NCBI GenBank assembly: GCA_021432605.1
Contig: MU271145.1
Location: 434,001-498,000, forward strand
Reading direction: 5' to 3'
DNA: 64,000 bases
Source: Coniochaeta sp. PMI_546
Taxonomy: Eukaryota > Ascomycota > Sordariomycetes > Coniochaetales > Coniochaetaceae
Within the stretch, counting starts at the first letter, position 1. Each line of letters starts with the position of its first letter. Of this stretch, positions 1 to 12,800 are shown piece after piece. The notes below the pieces were generated by a model. That model saw only the letters and a list, made by a program, of their open reading frames with translations. It did no database searches and had not been told where the DNA came from. The translations under genes were made by a program, and so were the position numbers.

Positions 1-69
1 CCGCAGACGCCCCACAAACACCACTGAACGAATGTAAGAGAGCACACCTCATGGGTATATCTACCGCAT

Positions 70-1835
70 CTACCGCCCAACAACCCTCAGCTCTAACCAC
101 CGCAGCGGGAAGTAGCTCACAATCGTGAAGCCCGACCCGATCCACAGACCTACATCCGCCGGACCACTAATCACAGCCAGCGGACCGGTATACCAGACCT
201 GGTACATGCCCAGGATGGCACCCACCCAGCCGAGCAGAAAACTCGCCAAGGCCGCGTACCCGATGGGCAGGTAACTCTTGTCCTCCCACCTGCTCCAGTC
301 AAAGGTCTTCCCCCGCTGGAAGACGAGGTGCTCCATGAGCACGATGAAGACCATGAACTCGATCCAGTACCCCATCAGGGCGACGAAGTTGCTGATGATG
401 GTGAACAGCGTGTTGCGGCCCGCGAGAGCCAACACCAGCTCGATGAGGATGAGCACGCACGACCACACCCACCGCGGCACGGCCTTGCCGTAGCGGCCCA
501 TGACCTGGCAGCCCAAGGCAGCCGAGTACGTGCCCGGGATGGAGTTGGATATGACTCCCAAGGCGAGAATGACGGCGCAGAAGCGGCCGAAGTTGCCAAG
601 CGGGCCGTAACCGGCAACTAGCAGCGCACCGGTGGAGACGGCGTTGGCGTCCGCCCAGTCGGTGTTGTTTGTCAGGCCCGTGGCGAGGCCGATACCCAGA
701 AGGAAGACGAGAGTGAACGAGAGCCAGAGACCGACGAGGGTCATGGTGAAGATCTTGAGCTTGGAGGACTTCTCGGGGTAGTAGACGTAGAAGTCGGAGG
801 CGGCGGCGCCCCACGAGTTGGGCACGTAGAGGCAGAGAGAGAGGAAGGAGAGGCGGTTGGCGGCTATGACGGACGTTTCGCCGACGGATTCAACCGAGGT
901 GTCGAAGGATGAGCCGGCACAGCCGATCAGGATGAAGAGCACAAGAATTTGAGGGATCCAGGCAAATCTTGGCTTCAGTGTGAGCGGTTTATGCTTGGAT
1001 AAGGAGGAACGATGGGGAGGTTTACCTTTCATAATGGTGAAAGAACTTCATGCCGAACACGGCGACAACCCAACTGATGATCTGAACGACAATGATACCC
1101 ACCACGATGGACATTCCGCCGCCATTGACGGCGGAAAGCATCTGGCCTCCGATAATCGCGTCGATTGTGCAGTAGCCAAGCTGTCAATGGGTCAACATGA
1201 GCATCTCCACCTTGCGAGCATGACGATGTTATGGGACCGTACCATAAGAATGATGTTCAACGCCGTCGGGATCTTCGCCGGCCAGTAACCCATGAAGTAA
1301 CGCAGCACAACCTGGTGGAGGAAGAGAACGTCAGTATCAGCATCCACAGCCCGTCTCACCGAACTACACATGCACCTTGTGCACATGGACTTACCATGGT
1401 ACGGTTTCCACTCTGAGGACCCCAGATACTCATATACGCCGTCGACAGCGCACCGAGCAGAGACCCGAAGACAGCACACATGGCACTATCGAGGAAACCA
1501 AGGCCAAAAACTAGGGGACCAAACAGACCGACGGCAAGATTGTTCATGGAGATGTTGGCCGAGAACCACAGCAGCGCGACCGAGATATCGTCCCAGAGAG
1601 AGGGCGCATTGCGTTCCTCGGGCTGCACGCGCGTGATTCCGCGTGCCTCGAAGCCGGAAAGGCCCTCGATCCAGGCATTGAGCTGGCGGAGCTTGTTCGG
1701 GGCCGGGATGTGCACCTCGTGCTCGTCATGGACGGCGACGCTGCTGGTCCTCGTCTCGTTTTTCTGGCTGGCTTCCGAGGCGGAGCTGCGGGCGGCCTCG
1801 GCCGTCTTCTCGAGATCTGCCGGTACCGATGCCAT
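70..1835 (-). CDS. NCS1-family purine-cytosine permease (FCY2-like), 520 aa
   Basis: Plasma-membrane nucleobase:proton symporter of the fungal FCY2/FCY21 group, expected to import purines and cytosine. Model of four exons: 1835-1395, 1311-1243, 1180-1026 and 967-70, with three GT-AG introns of 83, 62 and 58 nt; phases close exactly to 521 codons. Exon 1 carries a hydrophilic N-terminus and the family block with LWFSANISMNNLAVGLFGP and FGLGFLDSA. Exons 2-3 give RYFMGYWPAKIPTALNIILM then LGYCTIDAIIGGQMLSAVNG, matching the conserved middle of FCY2 proteins. Exon 4 supplies the remaining membrane helices. About 12 helices and 500-530 residues are usual for the family, so it looks complete. The start is the ATG at 1835. 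Substrate choice cannot be read from the sequence. Confidence 0.88.
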
Positions 1836-3488
1836 GGTTGGTGCCTACCGCTTTCTCCCCGAGATGGGTTTGTGCGGGATGGAAGGGGTAGAAGGAGGGG
1901 GGAAATGGAAGGAGAGAAGGAAGGTCAAAGACAAGGAAAAGAAACTGAAACGCAGCTGCAGACAAGATGCAGCTCGTATTACGGTAACACCAGCAATGTG
2001 GGTGGTGCCGTTGTATCAAAACGCTATACAACCACTTATCATGCAACTCAGTACGTATAACAAGAAAAGCAAAGGGAACTGACAAGTGGCTGGTAAATGT
2101 CAGGGAAGGGAAGATGCACGGGTCAGGGGAGGTAGAAGAGAATCGGCGACAAGATCAACGACACCGCAAAAGAGGTGATGAGAGGCGGAATAAGGCGGGA
2201 TGGCCTGGCCTTAGCGGATGCTGTGATAATGCATGGCTATATGCAGACCTGGGTGGGCGAGAAAAAGCGAACGCAGAACGTGTTACGTATCAGATTGAGA
2301 ATCTGATTGAGAACATCAAATGCATGGTGTCCCAGCTCGGAGAGATGCTCGCAGCAAGAATCCCTGCATCTTGAATGAGGCTTGCAGCTCCAACGGCTCA
2401 AAAAGGATGACTTGTCCGATAGTACTCTGCCAGGTTGGTGTATGGTTCCAATGAATACGGTGGTATCGCAAACCCTAGACCAGGTCTTCGTACCACGGAG
2501 TGCCATTGAGACATGGCATTGGCCAATGGTCAATAGCTCATGGCGCACTCATGGTCTACACAGTAAGGCCGACCCCGAACTCGAAGGTTGTTTCACTGAT
2601 CGTGACCGTATCAAAATGCGGAGAGAGGTCTGGGGAAACCAATCGATCAACCAGCGAAAACAAGGTGAAAATTACAGATCATTTCTCTTTACGAGCCATT
2701 GATCAGCACGGTTCTCCCCTTGGCTGGGCAAGAGCTTGTCTGCATGTCTCGCATGGCGAGGATGGAGAGAGGGCGAGAGACTTTTGGTGACAACGGAGCG
2801 AGGACTTCTCCCCTGCCCACACAGGCCACGCAAGAAAGTTCGCAGGCGAACCGGGGACCAGATCCCGGCAAATCGTGGGATTGTTGATCCCTGCCTCTTT
2901 GTCCGCGGCAAGCTTTCTTAGCTTCCGCTTGGTTCAGGCGATCAAGGGAGGAGTGCGCAGCTGCTCGTCTTATTGGATGGCTGTGTGGCTCCTGCCGCAA
3001 TTTAGACTCTTGGCGGCCGCAGCTAAAACGAGGTATATGTGGGTCGCGGGATAAGCATCTATCGAGGGTTGAAGAGTTAAGCGATGGCTACGCTACACGT
3101 GCTGTCCATGCCAGAGAGCTCGTCTTTTCTTTCCCTTGCTGCTGTTTAACTGAGAGCAAAAGTCGCCATTGTAGCCGTCCCAAAATAGAGTCTTCATTTG
3201 TAAAAGTACAACCTGATTTATCCGGGAGCCAGTCCAAGTGACTGCCCTGGGTATCCTGCGCCGGCTCCTGTAGACCTAGTCCTGAATCTACCACAGTAGA
3301 GTCTCGTGGCCTCTTCCTGCCAACGCCATGCACACTATACAAACTGCTGAGTCGTACGCCATGTCTTTTTGTATCATAGACCTCGCTTCCATTCCCGAGT
3401 CACGCCGCGCAGTATCCAATGTCCAATAATCCAAGCAAAGAAGAAAAAAAAACAAAATCTATCTAATATTGGAACATAAATCAGCTTG
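1836..3488. other. intergenic, no gene seen
   Basis: Promoter side of the permease and 3' side of the Rhodopsin-domain gene. Only short unconvincing ORFs on both strands. A G/A-rich stretch at about 1885-1950 lies just upstream of the permease start. An A-rich run lies at about 3445-3457, near the 3' end of the next gene. Confidence 0.6.
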
Positions 3489-4974
3489 TCAAATGGCATG
3501 GGCAGCCTGGTGTCCACGTGAATGTCGCGTTGTCTCTGTTGCAGACGTGATCTCGACGGTCCTGATGATGTTGACCTGTCCTTTGTCCCCCGTCTCGTCG
3601 GTGGAAGCGCTACCGGAACTCCGTGTTCGGGACGCCTGGATGGTGGTGTGGTTGGCCTCGTGATGCCACCCGGGCGTCAGCTCTATCGTGCTGCCCTGAT
3701 CCTCGGATACTGCCCCAAGCTCGTTCCGATACACATGCTCCTTGCTCGAGTCGACGCCCTCGACGTCGTCCATCTTATCCCACTGCGTGTTGCCGCCCCT
3801 GGTGATGCTCCACAGGGATGAGTGCGCAGAAGGACGTTTTCTGCTAAACCTGTTGCTTCCCGTGGCCCTTGCTGTCCTCGTGCGTGGCTTGTTGGGATCG
3901 TCCGTCCCTGCCGATGCGTCTCGGCTCCAAGAGCTGCCCTGGACGATGCGCCTGAAAAGCGGCCAGCATAGCGGGACATTGCCGACGAAGACTGCCGTCG
4001 CAACTTCCGCAACGTAGAAGTAGACGTATCCGAGGTCGTCGGGGTTGTTAAAGTTGTAGTACCGGTTGAGGATTGCAATAATGACGTTCAGAATTCCGAG
4101 GCCCAGCACAGCGCACAGAATGATCTTCCGTTTTAGGGGTAGCTGTGATTTGGCGATAACGGGAATTGGAACGCACAGTAGCATAAGATCTGATGAGATG
4201 TTCCATGCCGTGGCAAACATCATGTGGTGGTAGTATGTTGCACATTGCGCTGCATGCTTTGATTAGTACCTCGTGGTTGACAACACACATATTGGGTCGG
4301 GAAGTGGCAGAATGGGGTGGGACATACATATCCTCACTGGAACAGCCCAATACTCGTAAATGGGCGTACACCAGTAGCCCAAGTAGAGGGCCATGGTGAG
4401 TATATAACCGAGAGCACAGTAGCAAGCAATGATTTTGACAGCCAGTTGCTGCTTTTGAAAGGCTTCGCTGTAGTCATATAACCTGTCAGCACCAGCTGGA
4501 TTGATCCGGGTTTAGCAGGTAGTTAAACTCACGTAAGTCGGTAGTACAGAAGCAGTAGGCAGGCCTTGATAGTCCATAAACATGTCAAAGTGAAGATCTC
4601 AAGGACCATGGTCATCTTGCTGCCATACACGGCTGCTGCAACACCCGCCTCGTCGAGCGACAAGGCAGTCTCGAGCGACATATAATTGCTGCCATTTTTG
4701 GCGACCTCGTTGACTGAGACTATGACTCCAGTAAAGTTGATTCCGGCAAAGACCATCAGCCAGTCCTCGATTTGCAGTTTCCAGGAGCCTAGCTTTAGCC
4801 GCCTCGAAAACCTGTTGTTGCGTGTGGTTAGAGGTTGCTTATCATGAGGGCTGAGCCGCGCACTATGGGGATGATGGCAAGCTTTTAGACATACAGACGC
4901 GCTGCAATGAGCAGAATTCCAACTGAGAAAAGAGTCCATGACTCTATCAAGAGTATGTGGACGAAGTCAGCCAT
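3489..4974 (-). CDS. Rhodopsin-domain (PTH11-like) seven-helix integral membrane protein, 424 aa
   Basis: Fungal membrane protein of the Rhodopsin_dom superfamily, which includes PTH11-like putative receptors; ligand unknown. Four exons: 4974-4895, 4811-4533, 4482-4328 and 4249-3489, introns 83, 50 and 78 nt. The start MADFVHILLIESWTLFSVGI leads into RRLKLGSWKLQIEDWLMVF, a family signature. The third exon reads WCTPIYEYWAVPVR and joins across a GTATGT donor to SQCATYYHHMMFATAWN, followed by ISSDLMLLCVPIPV, the most conserved block of this family. A last helix at VATAVFVGNVPLCWPLFRRI precedes a polar Ser/Thr/Arg-rich C-terminal tail of about 140 residues, likely cytoplasmic. No CFEM domain is present at the N-terminus. 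Confidence 0.85.
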
Positions 4975-6159
4975 GGCTGCGGACCTTGACACATGCACAA
5001 CGTGACGAATGCCCGAGGAGACAGTAAAGCAACAAGGTGTCTATCGCGCCGCGATGGGAGCGAAAGACGGCCGGGGGATGATTTAAGTCCTTGCGTCAGA
5101 AGTGGGCAATGTTCATAGATAGAAACATCTCTGAAAGAGGCATTGATCTTCTCCTTTTGAGTTTCGACGGCAGCATTAGATCGGAGATCAAGAGTCAAGG
5201 ATCAACACTGCCCTGGTAAGTGGAAAGCGGGAAACCTCCCACGCAAAGACATGGAAGGAAAAGAAAAAAAGAGATGCAAGACGTGCATGTGTGATACGCA
5301 GCGTGGTCGACACTCGACATTGGGTGACCCGGGAAACATGTTCGCCGTGCGCCTCGTACCTGAATTATGCCGATCCCAGTTCCATTGGCCAAGACACAAT
5401 AACCCCTTACCTGAAGTGTCTGGGAAGCTGGAAATTGGGGCGGCGGGACGACCTTGTGTCGGGATCGCCCGACTCTGGCCTTAATTTGGCGCATTTGCAC
5501 AAATCTGGACGAGACACTATTGATGCTTATCTGCATATCCACTTGGCCTAAGATGTCTATATGCATCGAGATACCATTTCTCATTGCGTGCAAGCGATTC
5601 GAGTGGACGCGTTACCATTCCCCTCTTAAGACTCAGGGAAGCCCCTTGATTGGACCACTCCTTCAGATCCCCTGGCGGCAGGGATACCCTTGTCAAGGCC
5701 GACCCGTGGGGGAAGGTGCGATTTCCTATGCGCAGGAGTCAAAGACCTGCGCGATATCCACAACCCAATTTGATGGAGCATCGGCCGCACTACCGCTACA
5801 AATCGCCAGTACCCCGAGGACCTAGCGTCAACCTTTTCTTCACAACAAAGTCATCGATAATGTGGGCAGAGATGCGAGATGCACGGCGCCGTTGGCTTCG
5901 CATGCAGCGAATCTGGCTGGCAGGCAATGGGGCCACTAGAACGTCCGAAATGCGCCAGTCTGGCGAGATTCGGAACCGAGATGGCGCGTGCAAGACTTAT
6001 TGAAGCGGGATATATTGTCCCTCAGGGAACGCACTGTGGCTTGCTCATTTGACGAGGGCTTCCATATCATTACGTGTGCCACTCTCCCTGGTCCTCAGCT
6101 TTGGTTCTTTTTAGTGCTGTGCTTTGACTTCGCCAATTCCAGTTGTCCTTACCAATACC
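4975..6159. other. intergenic, no gene seen
   Basis: Region between two divergently transcribed genes (minus-strand membrane protein and plus-strand oxidoreductase), so it holds both promoters. ORFs here are short, overlap on both strands and match nothing I recognise. Confidence 0.55.
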
Positions 6160-8456
6160 ATGGCACGCTCACACACACCACCTTCAGTCGTCATCCCGCA
6201 GGCAACTGCCGTCGAGTTTGCCAACCGCACATTCGACTATCTAGTCGTTGGCGGTGGCACAGCAGGACTCGTGGTTGCCGCTCGTCTCTCAGAAGACCCC
6301 TCCCTCACAGTCGGGGTGCTCGAGGCCGGGTCAATCGGTGTGGGTGATCCGGCCATCGACGTGCCGGGTCTCTTCGGTTCGACCCTCGGTACCAAGTACG
6401 ACTGGCAATTCGAGACTGTCCCCCAACCCGGCTTAGCTGGACGGCGCCTTCCATGGCCTCGCGGAAAGGTCCTTGGCGGGACTAGCGCCATGAACTTTAT
6501 GACATGGAATCGTCCAAGCCGTGATGACTTCGACGCCTGGGAGAGACTTGGCAATGTTGGATGGGGCTGGGATGGCTTGCTGTCAGTTATCGCCTTTTCT
6601 TTTGCTTTTTCTTTCTTTGTGTCTGTCGATTCGATCTCCTGTCTTTGTATGGTCCGGACCGTGTTCCGCGTTTGGACGCTATTGTCTCCTTGCGTCTTCG
6701 CCTCTCTTCAACGTTCTGGATCCCAGGAACCCATGACCCTGCAGCAGGTTCAGGTGGGGATGCAATGCATTCCTTATCCGTCTTAACCCGCCTGGCCAAA
6801 TCAACTCCAGCGCCGATATTCGTTTGTCGCTGGCTGCTTCCCACTATGCACATATGCAGCCACTATCAGTCACACTTCTGCTGCTGAAACCTTTTGTTGG
6901 GTCGTTACTAAGTGGTCCCCTGTTGCAGTCCGTTTTACAAGAAAGCAGAGAGATTTCACGAGCCCAAGAATGACCAGGCAAAGCAAGAGCATCAGCTTCG
7001 CTACGAAGCTGACGCCGTGGGCACGTCTGGTCCTCTGCAGATAAGCTACGGTACGGAGTACTCTGCATCTCACGCCTATTGGCACCCCACATTGAACACC
7101 CTCGGTGTCGCGACCAACGAGGCGCATCTGGCCGGATCCAACGTCGGTGTCTGGACGAACCTGGGCTCCGTCGACCCCGATTCGTTGGTACGGTCGTATT
7201 CGGTGACGGGTTATTACTTACCTAATGCATCGCGCCGGAACCTTGTTGTCTTAACAGAAGCTCTGGTCCAGGAGGTTGTTCTAAGCGAGCAAGACGGCCA
7301 ATGGACTGCTACAGGAGTCCGTTTCCAACACGGGGGTCAGGAGTACCTTGTCTCAGCTAATCGGGAGGTTATCCTGTCTGCCGGAAGCGTCCAGTCACCG
7401 CAGATACTGGAGCTATCAGGCGTTGGAAACCCAGGCGTACTGACCCGTGCTGGCATCCCGGTCAAGGTCGAGAACTCCAATGTCGGAGAACATCTGCAGG
7501 AGCATATCAGTAAGTCACATAGGAACGTGGGGTTATGTGCCTCCGAAGAATATCGTCTTTTGTACGCTCGATCTTGACACCGCATAGTGATCGCAACGAT
7601 CTTCGAAGTCGACCCATCCCTCGCCAACCCAGACGACCTCAAGGTCGACAAAGCAGCCAACGCAGCCGCAAAGGAGCAATATACCACCTTCAAGTCTGGC
7701 CCCTGGACCATTCTTCCGAACTCGGTCTGCTATCTCCCCCTCTCGCACGTCGTGCCAGCAGATACTCTCAAATCTCTAGTCATCCGCGCAGAGTCCCTAA
7801 CTCAATATGCCGGCACCGAGAAAGCCATCCTTGACCACCGCTTCGACCCGTCTGCCAACCTGGGCCAAATAGAGTACCTCTTCGACCTGGGCAACTGGAA
7901 CCCGGCATTCACGCCTTCCCCATCAAATGGCAAGAAGTACGGCACATGTCTCCAGATGCTGCAGTACCCCTTCTCCCGAGGCAACATCCACATCCCCCCA
8001 AAAAGCGCCGACGGATCGCCGCCAGGACCGCTGGACAAGCCTGTCATCGATCCCAAGTACTACGAAGGTCCTCACGGGGAGATAGATTTAGACATCATGA
8101 CCCACTGCGCACTATTCGCGGACAAGATCACCAAGACCAAGCCACTGGCGGATATCGTGCGTTGTCGAGCCTTCCCGCCGGAGGAGGTGAAGGGATTTGA
8201 CGAGCTGAAGGACTGGGTGGTGAACACCACCATTACTGACTGGCATCCTGTAGGGACCTGTCGTATGGGCGGGAGCCTGGGCATCAAGGCCGGTGTTGTA
8301 GATGACCGGCTGCGTGTGTACGGTGTGAAGGGCTTGAGAGTCATTGACGCCAGCATCATGCCGCTGCAGATTAGTGGCCATCTGCAAGCCACTGTCTATG
8401 CCATTGCGGAGAAGGGTGCGGAGATGATACTGGAGGACTACAAGGTGTCTAAGTAA
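6160..8456 (+). CDS. GMC-family FAD-dependent oxidoreductase, 623 aa
   Basis: Glucose-methanol-choline superfamily flavoenzyme oxidising an alcohol substrate; the exact substrate (choline, aryl alcohol, glucose or other) cannot be assigned. Exons 6160-6581, 6929-7509 and 7588-8456 sum to 624 codons. The N-terminus has the FAD dinucleotide fold VVGGGTAGLVVAARLSE and the GMC signature PWPRGKVLGGTSAMNFM. Exon 2 contains the second signature SAGSVQSPQILELSGVG. Exon 3 has the catalytic pair region DWHPVGTCRMGG and ISGHLQATVYAIAEKGAEM. Joining GWDGLL to PFYKKAERF across intron 1 restores the conserved family run. Intron 1 is 347 nt, long for this window, with a TTACTAA branch site 18 nt before the acceptor. 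No signal peptide is apparent. The start is the ATG at 6160 in a good context (CACCATGG-like). Confidence 0.9.
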
Positions 8457-8886
8457 GGACTGTTCTTCTAGTTGCGATCCCAGGGTAATCTTACGATGTC
8501 CTTGTCAATATGAAAAACTTCCTACTTGAGATCGATATGTAACTGCTAGTAATAGTGGCTGAGCAAGTGTTACGGGTAGAGTCGAGCGAATTCAATAAGA
8601 GCTGAGCACCTCGAGAGGCTGCCATTCAGCATCAAGCCGCAGAAGCTGGTCTTTTTAGTGCGGACCATGGTAATGCGAGTATTGGCACCGACATTAGCCC
8701 AGAGAGGCTAAAGGTGGCGAGATGCACTGCTTTTTTCACCTCCCCCAAGAGGAGCAGCCCCAAGGCAGCCTGCGACTCACCAATTCCACAGTCTCGAAAC
8801 AACAATATCAAATATATATATTACTAGATCAGAATGATGTACTATCCTGTACAACTACCACAGCGAAAATTTCCAAGCGAAGCAAC
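8457..8886. other. convergent 3' intergenic region
   Basis: Lies between the 3' ends of the oxidoreductase and the small secreted protein gene. No ORF worth calling; presumably holds both polyadenylation regions. Confidence 0.55.
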
Positions 8887-9488
8887 TCAACGTCTCCGCC
8901 GCCCAGGCGCAACCTCAACAGCAGCACCTTGTATGGTGTTCTCCTCATCTTCCAACGAGCACGTAACCGTCCCGCCAATATCCTGAGCCCAAGTACAGTT
9001 CAGATCCAGATCTCCGTTTCCGATGACGTGAAGCGGTCTGTGTCAGCAACGCCGTCAATTAGCTACTAGCTTCTCATGGGGGTTCGTGTCCTAGGCAGTG
9101 GAACTCACGATGTTCTCCCCGGACACTCGACAGTCTCATCAAGCAGGAGCGTCAAGCTCTCCGCCCGGACGGCGACATTAACCGTGAGGTTCTTGTCGCT
9201 CGGTGTGCCGGCGAAGATGCACCGATAGTTGACCTGCAGGCTGCAGGTGAGCTCGTCGCTGGCGCCGGTGAGGTTGTTGACGAGCTTGAACGACGCGCTG
9301 CCGCCCGCGCCGACCGTGTCCTTTGTCGTGCTGTTGAAGTCGGATATGGTCCAGCTTGGGAATGTGGTGCAGTTGTCGACTTCCTCCGCGGGGAAGGCGA
9401 GGGCGCCGACCCCGAGGAGGACGACTATGGGGACGAGGAGGGAGGACAGCATGGTGGACGGCGAGGATGCTGGTCGCTGCTGCGACAT
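8887..9488 (-). CDS. small secreted cysteine-containing protein, 176 aa (164 from the second Met)
   Basis: I do not recognise a family. Two exons, 9488-9109 and 9037-8887, joined by a 71-nt GTGAGT...CAG intron, giving 177 codons. The first ATG gives a polar leader; the ATG at 9452 begins MLSSLLVPIVVLLGVGALAF directly, a good signal peptide with cleavage likely after GALAFPA. Six cysteines occur in the mature part, and several N-glycosylation sequons (NCT, NST, NLT) are visible. Exon 2 encodes SPLHVIGNGDLDLNCTWAQD and a second short Cys segment, ending in an Arg-rich tail. Size, signal peptide and Cys content fit a secreted effector-like or surface protein; this is inference. Confidence 0.72.
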
Positions 9489-9867
9489 TGAGGATTTGTC
9501 GAGGAGGAGGAGGACGCTTGCTTCATAAAACCATTGATAGTATGGCAGATCAAGATACGTAGGAGATACCCCGAATAGCCGGCTGCATTTAATCTATCAT
9601 TGCAATATGGACGGCAGTTATATTGTCAATCTTATCCTATTCGATTTCCATATATTATCCGAGTATCTTTCAATTATCAACGCCGTATGTAAAAGAGTGG
9701 CAAAACTTGGCGACTCAGTTGCTGTACACTCCTGCCCTCGCAGTTCTTAGATCTTTTCTTCTTCTCCTTTTCTTTTTTTCTTCTTTTTTTATTTATCGTT
9801 CATTTGTCGCGCTTCCCTCCCCTTCTGTTAGAGGACGTCTTGGGTGGAATCATCTGCACCAACACGC
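9489..9867. other. intergenic with polypyrimidine tract
   Basis: Promoter of the small secreted protein and 3' flank of the glycosidase. A strong CT-rich run (about 9755-9795, mostly T) is the only feature seen. Confidence 0.5.
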
Positions 9868-12800
9868 TCATGTACCACCGTCCTGTGTCTCCAGCTTGAG
9901 CTCGGTACGTTTAGCACGCTGCTCTCTGAGGTCTTGCAGCCGAGCATATTCTTTCCGAAGCACTCCGAGGAGCGTCGTGCTGTATACCTCACAGTATGCC
10001 GGCGCAAACTCGCGCCTCTCGGCTTCGGACGTCTTCAGGGACTCCCACACCTCGTGAATCTTTTGGCGGGCGTCTTGCACTTGCACATTCAACTCGAGGA
10101 AGAAATCCATATCTGACTGCTCTCCCTGAGTCCCGAGACATTCCATCGGCTGCAGAGGCGGGGATATCCGCACCCATGAACCTGGGCTCCCTGGGCGGCT
10201 GGATCTTCCAGAGGTATTGGTACTCCTAGGCAACTTAGGTGCAGGGCTCCTATGTCGACTGGGACTTCCAGATCCTTCAAAGATTGCAGGTCGACTGACA
10301 AGCTCCCACTGACATGCGCCCGGTGTGCCAGGCGTATTAGGTGTCCCGGATGTGTCAGGCTCCCCGTCGTCCGGACCGGCCTCACTGAGCAGCACGGTAG
10401 GCCGCTCCAAAATCCCGATCGGTTTAACCCGATACTCGTCCGTCCAAGCCCAGGGCTGCGTCCTCCACGCATCTGGCCAGCAGGTGGTCATCCAATCCTC
10501 GGCGTGGATGTGGCCGAAGGCGTTGTACCTGTTCCCATACGCCGTAATGGAGATACCATGGACGCCCGCATCCAAGACGCCGAGGTCCAGCGCTCGGGGC
10601 TGGAAAGCGATGTGACCCCTTTTCTCGTCGCCTCTCTTGCCCCACTCGACAGTGAGGACAGGACTCGAGAACTGCGGAACCGAGAGTGTGGCTCTCGAGC
10701 GAGCAGACAGATCGAAAGTGCAGTGGTAGGTGACGTTGCCGGCGTAGAATGGAAGACCCATGGCTGTTATGTCGCCCCAGCTAGTCAGCCCATTCCAGGG
10801 CGTGATCTTCGCCCTTGCGAGGACGCCGCGGCCAGCGTGCTGGGCGAGCTCGACTCTGAAGTCCCCCAGCAGGTACACTCGCTCTATAGGGGTCAGCATC
10901 CCGCAGGGGAAACCGACCTGGAGAGTGTTCATTCCTCGCTGAATCGTGTTTCCACAGATAGGGATTGTGCTGATAGACTCGTCGACGAACCAGTCGCCGC
11001 GTTCTCTTGACAGCTCTTCTGTGGAGCAAGCCAAACCGTTTACTGCGATCTGATTGCCATCCAAGCTGATGCTAGCCCCCTCCGGCAGCTCGATGGCAAG
11101 ATATGTGGTTGTCGGGACGTCAAAGTCCGACATGAACTGGAACGCGATATTCACATAGGCCTTGGGCTCGCGGTCCACGGGCGAAATGGTCCAGGGCTGT
11201 CTCCAGGCGCTACCCTTCCGCGGGAGACTGAGGCGATCAAGAATCTCATTGTTGAGGGCGAGAATCTCCTGCACGTGCGACCAGCTGTCGTCGCCATAAA
11301 TCAGATACCTGGCGTAGTCAAGCATAAGAACATTCTGGCCAGAATGCTTCGTCCCCTGTTCTGTGAGGTCAACGCCATGTAGAGTAAGAGGTACGCGTGG
11401 GGATGGTCGTGGAAAAGTCTGGGGTAAATACAGCGCCCTCGGACAGGAAATAACTCTGTTTTTACTGGGCACCAGTCGTAATAGGGCGCTCTCACAACCT
11501 TCGAACGTGTATCCAAATGTGGTAGAAACACAATTGGTACCAAACTCCTCTTCCAAAATGGTTTCGAGCCATGTATTCTCACCGTTGAGGGTGTCCAGAA
11601 GCTCAACCTCCCATGCTCCACGAAGCAGGACATCGGTGTCAACCCCAGAAGTGCGGTCCGTGTTGCAGATGAAGATGAATCGCTCCTCGCCGTCTTGGCG
11701 CATCTGGTAGAGTAGCGCCCCTGCTCGATCACCGCTGCCGCGATTGATGATCTCCAGCTCTCTAAACTCCTCGACCGAAAAGAGAATCTCATGCTGGTTC
11801 CAAGACACCTGGACGGCACCGCCAGGTCCGAAAAGATGTGGCTCAAGCCCATACTGTGCGTCCACAAGTGCTGGCGGGCTGCCAGCGACTATAACATTTC
11901 CCCCGGCCATGGCGAACTTCTCCAAGACACTGAGCGTCGTCGACCGGATTGTGAGCAAGTTTGGCAGAATGACAGCGTCATAGGTGCACTCGCCCACCAA
12001 CAGCGTTTTCCCCCGAACACTAACTTTCTGTTCGGGCAGCAGGCTCTCGGAAATAAAGTCGAAGTCTATCAGACCATGAAGCAGCCAGTCGGTCAGCTCC
12101 TTGAACTTCTGATCACGATCCGCCATTTGACCCCCTGGGTCATTTCCAGGCCCAAATACCAGCCAGAAGCTCTCGATGGGATGCACCACCGCGACGCGGC
12201 TGACTGCCCGTCCTCTAGTCATGGCAACGCCGACCCTGGCGAAGTGGTCCTCGACATAGCCGTACTCGCGGTACCACGGACTCTGGTAGTTGATGCTGGC
12301 CGGGTAATCCCTCTTTGCTTCGCCGGCCATGCTCACCCACGCGAGGTGGGGCACGCGGAAGGTGACACCGAGAGCAGCCTGCCAGTCGCCGCACCCCTTG
12401 TGTCCCTCGAAGGTGAAGTACCAGTGCGTGCATCCGTAGATCTCGCTCATGCAGCCCCTGATACCGTTCTGCCGTGCGACGCTGCTGGCTTGCTTGGCTG
12501 TGTTGTATTCCACCATGTCGCTCAGGAGATCGATGCCTGGTAGCGTCTGCGAGCGGTAACACCGCATTGCCTCGCCGAGCGAGTGAGTCTGCGACTCGAG
12601 AGTGGGCTCCTCCATCATGTGTCCGTTGAGGTGGATATTGTTGGATTTACACCATGCACCAAGCTGGTCCATGAAAGCATACACGAACCGCTCGCACACA
12701 TGGTCGTGGAAACGGTACCGCAGTAGAGATGGATGGCCTCCTGGTTTGTTCCAAAACAGCTCCGGAAGCGAAGCGATCAGATGATCTGTCCCTCTCTTGT

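Noticed and set aside
2114-2790. Several short plus-strand ORFs in the first intergenic region
   Set aside because: Overlapping frames without motifs or splice signals.
6124-6159. Upstream extension of the GMC oxidoreductase frame
   Set aside because: It begins at TTG; the ATG at 6160 has better context and gives the usual N-terminal length.
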